From: Zeugodacus cucurbitae
Taxonomy: Eukaryota; Arthropoda; Insecta; Diptera; Tephritidae
Assembly: GCF_028554725.1 (NCBI RefSeq)
Contig: NC_071668.1
Coordinates: forward strand, 75,943,719 to 76,007,718
Length of the DNA stretch: 64,000 nt
Direction: 5' to 3'
A program made the position numbers and the translations under genes. This document shows positions 25,446-37,909 of this stretch, one piece after another. How positions within the stretch are numbered: position 1 is the first letter of the stretch; each line of letters begins with the position of its first letter. Below the pieces are notes generated by a model. It was not told where the DNA came from. It saw only the letters and a list, made by a program, of their open reading frames with translations, and made no database searches.

Positions 25446-26395
25446 CAAATGCAGCAACTAATACGGCTGTCTAAGCTGACGTTGAGCAACACCAAAAGCT
25501 CCGTCAGGATCGGGAAGGACCTCTCCGTGCCGTTCGATACCAAACGAGCTTTCAGACAAGGTGACTCACTATCGTGTGACTTCTTTAATCTGATGCTGGA
25601 GAAAATAATACGAGCTGCAGAGCTAAATGGAGAAGGTACAATCTTTTATAAGAGTGTACAGCAGCTGGCGTACGCCGATGATATCGATATCATTGGAAAC
25701 AACACCCGCGCCGTTAGTTCTGCTGCGAATCGAATGGGTCTGGTGGTGAACGAGGACAAGACGAAATATCTCCTGTCATCCAACAAACAGTCAGCGCATT
25801 CACGTCTTGGCTCCCACGTCACTGTTGACAGTCATAACTTTGAAGTAGTAGATAGTTTCGTCTACCTGGGAACCAGCATCAACAACACGAACAATGTCAG
25901 CCTCGAAATTCAAAATCAAACTCTACCCTCATCATTCCCGTCCTACTTTATGGTGCAGAAGCGTGGACGGTGTCAACATCCGATGAGACGGCACTAGTAG
26001 TTTTCGAGAGAGAGGTTTTGCGGAAGATTTATGGTCCCTTAAACATAGGCAACGGCGAATACCGCAGAAGATGGAATGATGAGCTGTATGTGTTGTTCGA
26101 TGACAAAGACATAGTCCAGCGAATAAAAAGACAGCGGCTACGTTGGCTGGGTCATGTTGTTCGGATGGACGAAAGTGCCCCAGCTCTGAAAGTTTTCGAT
26201 GGTGGAAGCCGAGGAAGAGGGAGACCTCCACTCCGTTGGAAGGACCAGATGGAGAAGGACCTGTCTTCACTTGGTATTACCAATTGGCGTCAAACTGCCA
26301 AAAGGAGAGTTGCGTGGCGCGCTGTTGTGGACTCGGCTATAACCGCGTAAGCGGTGTCTACGCCAGTCAAGAAGAAGAAGAAATGCAAGAAAATA
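25446..26395 (+). pseudogene. LINE 3' half: reverse transcriptase fragment and C-terminus, frameshifted
   Basis: 25449-25915 encodes reverse transcriptase motifs (FRQGDSLSCDFFNLMLEKII, LAYADDIDIIG, VVNEDKTKYLL). After SLEIQ about 27 codons are missing relative to the copy at 131-750, and the frame breaks. From 25970 the proper frame resumes with TSDETALVVFEREVLRKIYG, RLRWLGHVVRMDE and RGRGRPPLRWKDQMEKDL, ending at TAA 26350. The 3' end carries an AAGAAGAAGAAG tail. It is 5' truncated and dead. Confidence 0.9.
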
Positions 26396-27680
26396 TCCTT
26401 CTTCAGAATAGAGGATTTATTCGTAACCCGGTAACTTAACGAACGGTAGGATTTTAGGAACTATCCGTCGTAATTTCGGCTTCCTTAGAACCAATTCTTT
26501 CTCAGCAACGATTGTGGAGATTTTTCAACAGACTTTCCGAAGAAAAATAAGATGAAAGAACTCTTGAAAACATTTAGAAATATCGTTAGAGATATTAAAG
26601 TATTCTCTAACAACTAGAGGACGTGGGTCGAAAAGATAACCAATAATGGAGACTCACTTCTGTTACACAGAGGTATACTCGCTGTATACTCAAAAACATG
26701 ATAATGCGTGTTGAGAACCTGATCTATTTCTTGGAATATAGGTCACGTCAGGTGCCATAACTCATATATGAGTACAAACTCTTCCACATATTGATCTCTT
26801 TGTAATTGAACATTCCCATTATAGATTGTAATATGTATGCTAGGTGAAGACCTATTAACATTATATTATATGCAACTTGGTTTGTGGGCATATTATTGTG
26901 TATGGCCAATATACTCGTATAGTACATACGAATATCCAACCATAATTTTCACATTGCAACTTGTTGGCTTCACATTATTGCACTCCATTGTCACTACATT
27001 CGTTGTTGCCCTATGATTTATACTGCACGTAGCTGCAGCCTAGCTGCTGGCCACCGCCACATTAGTGGGTTGCAACTGCCAGGCAACACCCCAATAACGC
27101 CCACTGCACAAATGAACGCAGAGTGCGCTGTTGAAAGTGCGTATGTGTGTGTGTTTGTTTGAGTAACAATGCGTTATACAGGCGTTGGCAATGTGAGTGT
27201 TGCGATGTGGCAAGTGCGCACATTTGCAACACATCTGAAATCATGGCAACAGAGGCGGCATGCAACCTTGATGCTATTGAAGGCGTCCGATTGCAAACAA
27301 AGGCTTTTGTAGCAGCCGCGTCTAATTAAGATGCGTATCGCTTTAATAAGAAGCATCTATTAATGCAGCGTAGCAGTGGAGGCGTTCATTTCGGGAAGCT
27401 AGTGGTGGCGGGTCTTATGGCACGCAAAAATCATTTGCGCTGGTAGCGGAAAGCGTTTATTACACGTCAGTGCGGCAATAAACACTGGGTTACGTGTGTT
27501 GTTGCAGCGGAAGTGGGGATTCTGTTTGATATTTGATGTTGGTTTAAGGCAAAAAATCTTATGATAAACACTTCAATGTTAACTAATTGTATTTTTAACA
27601 TTTAACAGCGATTTTGGAACCCAATTGGCTAGTTATAAGGACAATTTTTTAGATCTGGCAGTTCAGTAGGTAGACCGCCT
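26396..27680. other. Non-coding stretch
   Basis: No supportable gene. TG-rich near 27143-27160. Confidence 0.5.
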
Positions 27681-28136
27681 GGTATGTTCAAAAAATAACG
27701 GGAATTTCAAAATTTTAAATTTGTGTGTGAAGAGTTCAATTGTCAATTTTTTTTGCATTATGTTGAAGCATGTCTTCGGGGACGTACGATAAAATTCTCA
27801 GCTGTTTTCATTGCTTGCTTTGTCTGTAACAGCCGCTAAGGTGAGACGTATTTCTATCGTTTTGAGCATATCTTTACTTACTAATTTGTTCGTGAATTCT
27901 TGGACAAAAATAATACTGCAACGCTGCTACAACCTCTTTTTTTAAAATTTCCAAAAATAAAGAGCACCATAAAGGGCTGTCGTTTTACAAGCATACGAGA
28001 AATGGGTGATAGAGTATAAGTTCATTCCAAAAATCGAGTTTGAGAAGTGTTTCGACTATTAGGCGATAACAGTAATGTAGACGAATGATTAAGTGTTTTT
28101 CAAAAATTGAAAATTCCCGTTATTTTTTGAACACAC
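27681..28136 (+). mobile_element. Internally deleted mariner-like element, 456 bp
   Basis: Same ends as the element at 2661 (TATGTTCAAAAAATAACGGG at 27683 and its inverse ending near 28136) and shared interior blocks (GCTTTGTCTGTAACAGCCGC; GTGAGACG; AAAAATCGAGTTTGAG). The catalytic PPYSPDL block is not preserved. Confidence 0.85.
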
Positions 28137-29771
28137 ATTTTTTCAAAGAGAGAGTCGGTTCTAGATTCCTGAAAGGGCGTTCTATTATTTCACGAGCTTA
28201 GGAGCGGCATCTCTCGCATAATTATTTGCTCTATATTCCCCTATGGATACAGTGAATAATTATTTTATTTCTCATACCTCACAGCTTCTCACAGAGGGGT
28301 TGAGGATTGAGATTGTCAACACTGACGCTTTTGAGTTTATGCCTCTAATATAATTACTGAAGGGTAAACACTTTCATCTTTCTAACAATCGACGTCAAAA
28401 CTATTAACCTTAATTTAACCCATAAAAATGTAGTAAAAAAAATTTTATAAAAAACCCATTCAATATTAGATCATTCTTACCAATTTTAGATTGTTAATGG
28501 ATCATGAAGTAAAACCTCTCCTGCTGAATGAACACTATATAAGTATTTCTTTATCTCTCTCTCTCTCTCTAGTGCAAAAAACGCCAACTAGTGATATTTA
28601 ATGATGAAAGGTCCTCTTTTATGATCCCTTGATCCATTCCTCCTAGATTCTACTCAACTGATATATATACTGAACTTTCACAGAAAATAATTTTCACGTT
28701 GTGATTGCTCTTATTTTCACCGTTATTATACGTATAATATGCATTTGTTTCTCTGTAGGCACGCATTTACACGCTCTCGTAATAACCAGTAGCATGTCCA
28801 TTTATCCTAGATGGAGATATGTATACTGTATTTTTTATCTGTCCACCATTGTGCTGACTGTGACATAAAAACTCATTTACATTTAATGAACGACGGTTCA
28901 GGTCAGAACAATTAAGTTGTTAATGCACGTATCGACGGCTTACATAATAAATGCCATGAATACGGGTCGATCCACAATCTCAAATATACATTTATACATA
29001 TGTATATCGCTGTATAAATAATTATTGTATTGTAGTAAAGTCAGAGAAACCCCACAGATTAAATAAATGCAATATTTACCATGGCTACTCATACTCACTG
29101 CATATTTCATGAATTGGAACTAGTGCGATTGTCGATGGCTAAATGGGTTGATTAGTGTGCGAATGAGCGACAGCTGTGTGAATTACTAATAATAAATTAA
29201 GGCTGAGTTTAGAGAGGACTGAAGATAGAAAGGTTCCATTAGAAAATAAATAATAAGAACAACGTTAGTTTAAATTTAAAAAAATTAAAAAAGTATAAAT
29301 CTAGCATAAAACCAGTACCAGTTCCAAGGTAACCAGTTTTCATTAAATTCTCTTTTCTGTATGGAAAAAATGCAGTAAAACATTGCACGCCAGTCCACAC
29401 GTAAGTTTAATTACCTGCAAAAACCAGAAGGCAAGTGGCGATTTAATTAAAATACAATAGCATCAGGGCAAAAAAAAAATATTTATATTTCAATAAAACT
29501 TTCATTAAGCTTTAACATATCAATATTGATTAAAATTACGTGTAAATTTTTGGTTAATTACACAATAAAGAGAGTTATATTTGCGTTGCGATGAGACTGC
29601 GGAAATATTTTTTTCAAAGTAAAAGAAATATTTTAATTAAAAAATCAGATTATTTATTTATTTTTAAAATTAATCATTAACGTGAGGTCACATGCGAAGG
29701 TTTACCGAAATTCTAAGAGTGGGCGAGACAAATTTGTAGTTTGAGGTAGGAAACTCAATATTATACATACA
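28137..29771. other. Non-coding AT-rich stretch
   Basis: No supportable gene. A CT dinucleotide run lies at 28553-28571. Confidence 0.5.
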
Positions 29772-30876
29772 TTAGGTTGTCAATATATTTTGTCTTTTGA
29801 ATTTCGGGGCTATGTATAAAGCGCTACAGAGCTCGTATCTGGTAATACTATACATCTTTGGAAGGTCTTGACGTAAAATACAAAACGACGCTATGTATGA
29901 TTAGTTTGGATATTGCGCTCAACAGTTATAGACGTGTAAACATGGACTTCACTAACGCCGACATTCGCGCGATTTTAAAGTTTTCCTTCGTTAAAGGCAA
30001 ATCAGCTAGAGAAATGTTCCTTGAGATTAATAGTGTTTTGGGGGATGATACTCCAACACTTCGAACTGCGGAGAAATGGTTTCGACGATTCAGAGCGGTT
30101 GAAAACGATATCATGGATAGGATAAGAGAGCCAGCGGAGGACCTGTGACGACGAATACCGATCTAATCATGGAAAACATCGAGTTAAACCGGCATGTTGC
30201 ATCTCGTGACATCGCCCAGGAGAAGAGAGTTAGACACCAAACCATTCTAAACCATCTGCAGAAGGCTGGATACACAAAAAAGCTTGATGTTTGGGTGCCG
30301 CATGATTTGACGCAAAAAACCTTCTGGACCGAATCAACGCCTGCGATATGCTGCTGAAACGAAACAAGCTCGACCCATTTTTGAAGCGCATGGTAACTGG
30401 CGACGAAATATGGATCACATACGACAATATCAAGTGAAAACGGGCGTAGTCGAAGGCCGGTGAATCATTCCAAACAGTGGCCAAGCCGGGATTGACGGCC
30501 AGGGAGGTTTTGCTGGAACGCTTGAAGTAGCCGATCGACCAGAAGCGTCCAAAATTGGCCAATAGAAAGGGTATAGTGTTCCGCCAGGACAACGCCAGAC
30601 CACACACTTCGTTGACGACTCGTCAGAAGCTACGGGAGCTCGGATGGGAGGTTTTATCACATCCACCATATAGACCGGACATAGCGACAACTGATTACCA
30701 CCTGTTCCTGTCCATGGCGAACGCCCTTGGTGGTGTAAAGTTGAACCTGAAAAGTGGCTGTCCGAGTTCCTCGCAAATAAGGAGGGGGCTTCTACGAGGG
30801 GCTATTATTGCCTATCGAACGAAACGTCGCATATTTGAAGTAAATCCGTGCGGTAGGGACATATTTGTCAACCTAT
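29772..30876 (+). mobile_element. mariner element, near full length, inactive
   Basis: Ends are short imperfect inverted repeats, TAGGTTGTCAA at 29773 and TTGTCAACCTA ending 30875, next to TA dinucleotides. Length is about 1.1 kb against a usual 1.3 kb, so it has some internal loss. Confidence 0.85.
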
Positions 30877-30890
30877 ATAATATCTCCAAC
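29943..30890 (+). pseudogene. mariner transposase pseudogene
   Basis: The N-terminus MDFTNADIRAILKFSFVKGK begins at 29943 and includes the helix-turn-helix region (TLRTAEKWFRRFR). After a frameshift at about 30145, VASRDIAQEKRVRHQTILNH follows. The three catalytic aspartates are still visible in MVTGDEIWITYDN, FRQDNARPHTSLTTRQ and HPPYRPDIATTDYH, but they lie in frames separated by at least two shifts and in-frame stops (for example near 30436 and 30528). It is of mariner (DD34D) type and cannot make a full protein. Confidence 0.85.
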
Positions 30891-32275
30891 CTATAATATA
30901 TCTACTTTCCATCGACTTTAGAATTCACGATTTGTGGCTTCCTTTGCCATTCGAAGCACTAAATTTAACTGCAATAAATTCATATGCCAAGCACATGTGC
31001 CGCCTGCAGCAAATTGTCTATTCAAAGAGTTTTTAAGATGTATTTGAGGAACTCAAATATTTTTATCGCTCAATAGTCCGTCCGTCAGGCATAGAACGCG
31101 AATAGAAATATTTTACATCAGTGTAACTACAAATATACTATTTATAAAGCAGTTATATGTCTGTATGTATGTCCGCAATCCCCAGTTGGCAGCAAATAAC
31201 TGCTTGGCAGCCCCAAACACGTATTTTTATGCTTGAAACGTGATTTTTCACATTTTCCTACAGTTAACTGTAAAGCTATAGTAAAACATTCATTAGCAAT
31301 GCAGCCACACCTGAATGGAAATATATTTGTGTGTATGTGTGTGATGATGCTAGCCCCCATATGCCGCATAGCCTTCATGGCAGCGCGTGATTACATCCGT
31401 TTCGGAATGTAGCAGTTGACTGTTGAATACAAGGCCAGCTACATATGGTATGTCCTTAAATATGTGTGTGTTTGTGTTTTACATTCCGAGATAGTTACAG
31501 TTTTTGCTACGCTGCACGCCTTGACCATAGCCTTCTCGGTGCCTTGAGGCACTAAGCAAGGACGACAGATATACATATGTATATACAGATAGATTTGTAG
31601 ATATTTTGTTTGAGTATGTGTGTGTGTGTTTAATATTCAGTATATTTAGCCACTCTTGGAGTTAATTGCGAAAATAGAAATACTTACACTTATCCATTTA
31701 GATAAATGCTTTTGTTGTTGTTGTGTGGAAGACGTTAGCTTCTAGATTTTTATGCTGAGCTGTTAAGGTCCCACAGCCATGCATGTAATGGCAGCAGCAA
31801 GTGTCACCGGTGGCAAGTGTGTTTAATATGTTCACTCTTGTGCCATTGCAGACCGGAAGAGGATTCAACAGTACGTGACCATATACATATACATATAGCA
31901 CCCACACACACGCTCCTCAAACTTAATGCCTCGCCTATAGTAGAGTTAGTTGTGGCTGAGTATGTGTCCTTTACCTTTAGTCGTATAGGTGTGCGCATGT
32001 GGTCCTTGCTGATAAATGAGCGTAATTAGACAAATAATGTGTGTGTAGGTTAGCTTTAGTCAGGCATTTTCTAGTTTTTTGTGCGACGATGCATTAAAAT
32101 AGACACACGTAATTTTTAGCATTTTCACTGCTGCCTTAACTATTTATTTTGTTATTTAAATATAAAGCGAAAGTACCATCACTACTTAGGCTAATTAGTG
32201 AGCTTTTATAATTATTTAACATTAGAAAGAGATGATTGTACCAGAGTTTACTTTTGAATGTGATTTAATTAGTAA
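30891..32275. other. Non-coding stretch
   Basis: No supportable gene. TG repeats at 31615-31630. Confidence 0.5.
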
Positions 32276-33173
32276 AAACAAGAAAAAACGTTAACTTCGG
32301 CTGTACCGAAGCTAATATACCCTTCACAGGTGCATTTCTTTTAGTAACTATGTGTTTAAAGCAAATCTAAAGACGTAAGAAAATGTAAGTAAAAAAAAGA
32401 AAACATTTTACTAATTCTTTTTAGCCGGGTTGTTTGCTAGAAACATTAAGGTTATATAGTTAACCGATCTGAACAATTTCTTCGGAGATTATATTATTGC
32501 CTTAAGCAGTAATCCATGTCAAATTTCGTGAAGATACCAAAATTTTCCATACAAGCCCTTGATTCCGATCGGTCAGTTTGTATGGCAGCTATATGCTATA
32601 GTGAACCGATCTGAACAATTTTTCCGGAGATTAAATTATTTCTATGAACAATAACTCAAACAAAATTTCGTGAAGATACCACGTCAAATGCGAAAAATTT
32701 CCATACAAGCCATTGATTCCGATCGTTCGGTTTGTATGGCAGCTATATGCTATAGTGAACCGATCTGAACAATTCTTACGGAGATTAAATTATTTCTATG
32801 AGCAATAACTCACACCAAATTTCGTGAAGATTTGTAGTAAAATACGGAAGTTTTCCATACAAGCCATTGATTCCGATCGTTCAGTTTGTATGGCAGCTAT
32901 ATGATATAGTGGTCCGATATCGGCAGTTCCGACAAATGAGCAGCTTCTTGAAGAGAAAATAACATCTGCAAAATTTCAAAACGATATCTCAAAAACTGAA
33001 GGACTAGTTCATATATATACAGACGGACAGACAGACGGACATGGCTAAATCAACTCAGCTCAACATACTGATCACTTTATACTGATATACACTTTATAGG
33101 GTCTCCAACGCTTCCTTCTGGGTGTTACAAACATCGGGACAAACTTAATATACCCTGTCTGTTCAGGGTATAA
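32276..33173 (+). mobile_element. Family A interspersed element, three 154-bp units, both ends present
   Basis: 5' AACAAGAAAAAACGTTAACT with the CTTCGG..CCGAAG palindrome. CCATACAAGCC starts near 32547, 32700 and 32856. A GACGGACAGACAGACGGACA microsatellite is at 33022-33041. The 3' hairpin ends CAGGGTATAA at 33173. Confidence 0.92.
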
Positions 33174-33239
33174 ACATAAAAAGTTTGGTTGTTGCCATAC
33201 TTGATTAGGTTAATTTTTTACACAGAGTGTGGGTGTGGG

Positions 33240-34130
33240 AGCGTAACTCTATTATAAGGGGGGTGAGCGAAACCAGGTCGCTGACCAACAACCTGATGTT
33301 TCCATCAGAGTGGCGACATTTCTCTTCCTGAAGTGCTTTCGTCCTTTCGCAGAACATGACCTAGCCAGCTCAGCCTTTGTTTTTGTTGTTGCAGCGATTA
33401 TACATCCCTGCAGGAACGGAAAGCATAAGTCTAGTTGTCGTCGAGGTCATCTAACGGCATGCAGGACATGTATTTTGTATATTTGGGTTCAGTCGGGATA
33501 AGTAGTAGTTTAACCTGCTACAATATCCAGAAGGAAGTTACGCAAGGGTCATTCTGGTTTCACGTGTCAACTCGAGCTCTTCGTCTGCTAAAGGTGGTGG
33601 TTTGGTTACAAGGACGCCATTCACTAGAAGGAAGTCAAGGAAGGTCAAGGTGTTAATAGCTCCACTGTGAATGGCGTTTATAGCGTGTACTCAGCCTCTG
33701 TCTTTTTATTCGCTGAACTATATGAACTATCATCTGCGGATGCCTATGTTCAACGGATCATAAATCTTCCGCAAAACCTTGACTTCAAGGTTCTTAGTGC
33801 CGTCTTATCAGACGTCCACGTTTTTGTTTTATAAAACAGGAAGGGAATAATGAGCGACTTGTAGAGTTTGGGTTTGGTTCACCGAGAGAAAACTTTTCTT
33901 TTTAATTGCCTACTCAGCCCAAGGTATTCCTATTGGCAAAATGGATTCTGTGTTGGATTTCGCGGTTACATTGTTGTTGTTGTTTGCTAGTTCCAAGATA
34001 GACGAAATTATTTACGACTTCAATGTTAGAAAGACTGTCTACAGTCACGTGGGAACCAAGACGCGAATGCGCTGACTGTTTGTTTGATGACAGGAGATAT
34101 TTCGTAGAATTATTCGTAGTTTTTTTTTCA
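33240..34130 (-). pseudogene. Degraded LINE reverse transcriptase C-terminal region
   Basis: The minus strand contains recognisable pieces of the same family as 25446-26395: the SNKQSAHSR..VDSFxYL block (34085-33990), CTCTACAAGTCGCTCATTAT (33872-33853), the FCGRFMI region (about 33775), and WLGHVLRKDES (about 33365-33330). The stretch 33480-33660 does not fit and may be an insertion. Confidence 0.75.
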
Positions 34131-35645
34131 AAGGTGACCCTATTCTAAGTTGAAAACTTTACTGTCACATCAATATTTTATTATGTCTTATAGAACTGTC
34201 CGAAACTGTCTATCTTAGCTCCACAGATAGGATATTTCCTTGAAACTTATATCTCAGGAAGCATATTAGGTTCTCGAATGGAGTATAGAACCTATTATTT
34301 TTCACAAATTTTAAAAGAAGTGATTTTAGGGTCTCAAGAAAGAAACTAAGCCTTCGTACTTATATATTATATATAATAGATGGATGGATTCCAACACTAA
34401 TATAAAAACCCTATTTATATCATTTAAATTTAAAAGCTATTTACTCAACCAACATGACCTCCAATGAAGCTTAATACATATTTAATCCACATTGTTTCAA
34501 CCCCAAAAGAAACACATTTACATAAATATACGGTCAAAAGTGTCAAACTCCATAAACTTTTAAATGCCCGGCTGAAAGTGTAAATATGTCAAACATACGG
34601 AATATTTAAGTATTTAATGGTAAATTGCCTTGAACCGACTTCAAAATGTCTTAGCGGAGAGACATTGGCAATGACATCCAGACCGCTGGGGTAGCCAGTC
34701 AAAACAATAAGTGGCAACCGCAAGCACCAACACATGAAAGGAAGCACTCAGAGATAAATTATATATAAAATATTGTATAAGATATAAATACTAAACGACC
34801 ACAATGGCCTTATATTCGCGCGCAACCAACTCATTTGCTCTGCGGTTGCTATTAATTAAACCAAATAATTGAATTTAAAATTAAATTACTTAGCGGCAGA
34901 ACATTGTAGCGGCAGTAAGAAAGAGATGTATTTAATAAACTTTAATATACTCAAATTCGGTGTATTCGAGTAGAGTATGGGGAGAGAGAGTATGCCTCAA
35001 AGGTTTGTCATTGCCCGCACAAATTTCCGTCTACCTTTTTAGAGTTGTCCTCGCGTATAGTATTTGAACTAATGCAAGTAGATTATTGCTTTTATAATAA
35101 ATTATTAATATTTGAGTCCATAGTAGGCTTAAAGAGTATCAAGCAATCACAAATCGTATAAAATAACCAAAATGGTATTAACAATTCACCCTCATCGAAG
35201 CGAGAGCGCTTGTCATTGCCAGCAGCGATTTGGTCTATGATTAGCTTACGGTTTTTTGTATTTTCTGTTATTATACATTTATCAACAATACATTTTGTGT
35301 TTATTTATTTATTTCTTTATACAATTCAATTCGATTTCCACTCAATTTTCTCCCCTCAAAGCATTTGGGGAAACACGAACACACAGTCAAGGCCATTCCG
35401 TCGCACTCTGCAATTGTTGTATTGTTGTTCAATGGCTTGTCATTTGATACCGAACTGATTTATGCTGCGACATAATTCAACTTATTCTAATGCTAACCAC
35501 AACAAAGGTTGCCTTCCCTTCATCTGCAGTTTCCCATGGTAAATATGTGTGGGGGTATTGGTATACTTATACTAAAATCGCATTACGCAATAAGGGGACA
35601 ACAAACTATAACAATTTTACCTTTGGAAATATGTACTGTTAAAAA
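34131..35645. other. Non-coding stretch
   Basis: No supportable gene. Nothing recognised. Confidence 0.5.
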
Positions 35646-36375
35646 AACAAGAAAAAACGTTAACTTCGGCTGTACCGAAGCTAATATACCCTTCACAGGT
35701 GCATTTCTTTTAGTAACTATGTGTTTAAGCAAATCTAAAGACGTAAGAAAAAGAAAACATTTTACTAATTCTTTTTAGTCGGGTTGTTTGCTAGAAACAT
35801 TAAGGTTACATAGTTAACCGATCTGAACAATTTCTTCGGAGATTATATTATTACCTTAAGCAGTAATCCATGTCAAATTTCGTAAGGATACCACGTCAAA
35901 TGCGTAAATTTCCCATACAAGCCATTGATTCCGATCGTTCGGTTTGTATGGCAGCTATATGCTATAGTGAACCGATCTGAACAATTTTTACGGAGATTAA
36001 GTTCTATGAACAATAACTCACACCAAATTTCGTGAAGATATGTAGTAAAATACGGAAGTTTTCCATACAAGCCATTGATTCCGATCGTTCAGTTTGTATG
36101 GCAGCTATATGATATAGTGGTCCAATATAGGCAGTTCCGACAAATGAGCAGCTTCTTGAAGTGAAAATAACATCGGCAATATTTCAAAACGATATCATAA
36201 AAACTGAAGGACTAGTTCGTATATATACAGACAGACAGACAGACAGATGGACATGGCTAAATCGACTCAGTTCAACATACTGATCATTTATATCTATACT
36301 TTATAGGGCCTCCGACGCTTCCTTCTGGGTGTTGCAAACTTCGTGACAAACTTAATATACCCTGTTCAGGGTATA
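35646..36375 (+). mobile_element. Family A interspersed element, two 154-bp units, both ends present
   Basis: The start is as in the other copies. CCATACAAGCC is near 35913 and 36063 (150 bp apart here, with a small deletion GATTAAGTTCTATG). The GACAGACAGACAGACAGATG microsatellite is at about 36228-36250. Ends TACCCTGTTCAGGGTATAA. Confidence 0.92.
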
Positions 36376-36582
36376 ATTACATAAAAATATTATCGTGCCC
36401 ATAAACGATACTAATTTTGTATTGTCAAAGTGAGAATTATCTCAAAATGTAATCGAGGTATTGTACTCATTTTGTATAATAGTATACTGCTGGAAAATAT
36501 TAGAAAACAAAACTAATAAAAATCAATACACAAAATCAAATCACAACATGATCTCAAGGTCTCACTAACTTCTAAGTGTACT

Positions 36583-36712
36583 TTAACCCATTCCATCCCA
36601 TTGTACTCGCTTGGGTACAGAAAAAATTGGTACAGAATTCGGTCCCATTGCACTCACTTGGATAAAAAAAAACATAATTTTTTTCCGTACCCAAGCGAGT
36701 ACAATGGGTTAA
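36583..36712. mobile_element. TTAA-flanked palindromic element, 130 bp
   Basis: TTAA at 36583-36586 and 36709-36712. The ends are inverted repeats of CCCATTGTACTCGCTTGGGT; the left end has a roughly 10-bp extra CCATT-like duplication. A third, direct copy (CCCATTGCACTCACTTGGAT) lies in the middle at 36645. No coding capacity. TTAA followed by CCC fits piggyBac-type ends. Confidence 0.8.
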
Positions 36713-37909
36713 GAATTTACTTCCCCCGAAACATGGTTTTATCATACATTTCATACTGCAGTTTGTAATCATATTTAATTACTGTTAACTCATTACGATC
36801 TGGGATCCCTTGAAATAATGAACTTTATAATATTTTTAAAGCCAACAAATTTCTCACACAAAATACAATATCTAATATTTTTTTAAATTTTCCTCTCAAA
36901 ATTTACAACCCACAAAGCACTTTGGGCTCCACTCCAATTTAACGCTTTCGCCCGCCACATTGTCAAATTCGTGAATAATTCAAGAGCAGCACACGCCCAG
37001 CTGAGAGAGAGAGAGAGACAGCGCTGCCGTTCATAATTTACAGCTGCTGACCGCTGGCAGTAAAATAAAAACTTAACTGCATTTGGTCCTGCCAAAAAAG
37101 GCACAAAAGTAACGATTTAAGTCAACTAAGCTGGCGCGATCCACACTCCCCACTTCACCGTACAATCTCCATTCTACACCCGCTTGCAGCTGCTCTCCAA
37201 CCCACGAATTATTGTTGTTGTTGTTCTTTATCGCTGCTTAGCTTCGAAGTAAGTAATGTCTTCTTTCTGCTTTTGTTTTGTGTCTCGTGCATTTCAATTT
37301 CAATTTTGCGCTTTTGTTTTTACTAACACCAACAACTACAATGTAAATAAAAAGTTTGCTTTATTTGTATTTGCATTTGTATTGGTTTATTTATTTTGTT
37401 GCATGCAGCATGAGCAGCAACTTAGTTAATTTTTTAGTATGTCCATTCACACTTAACAGTTTACTGTTTGCAATTTTGTTGTTGTTATTTAATATTTTAT
37501 TTGTGCATTTGAGTTTTTTTGTTTTTGTTGCCACAGTTTAAGCTGCAATTGTGCAGTAAATGCGTTGGTCGGCAAGTTACTTGCGGCTGGAAAGTTTGAG
37601 TTTGCAATTTGTAGATATAAGAAAGTAAAACTTCAAGACGGAAATTAAACACAGAAATAGTATGAATGGAAGTTTTGTGGCGTAAAGTTGGAGATTATCA
37701 ACAGTTGGCGGTGGAAAGGAGTGCTGGGCAATGGAAGAACTGCTTACCTGTAATATTTATTTTCAATAAAATGTTTATCAAATATATAACTGTATTTTAT
37801 TTGTTCTCTGCTTCAATTAAGAGTTATGCTATGAGTTATAATACTGGTAGTGACTTCACTTACTCCTTATAATGAATGTTGCGTATACGCACTGGCATAC
37901 GTATTTCAT
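36713..37909. other. Non-coding stretch
   Basis: No supportable gene. A short GA run (37003-37018) and T-rich DNA. Confidence 0.5.
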
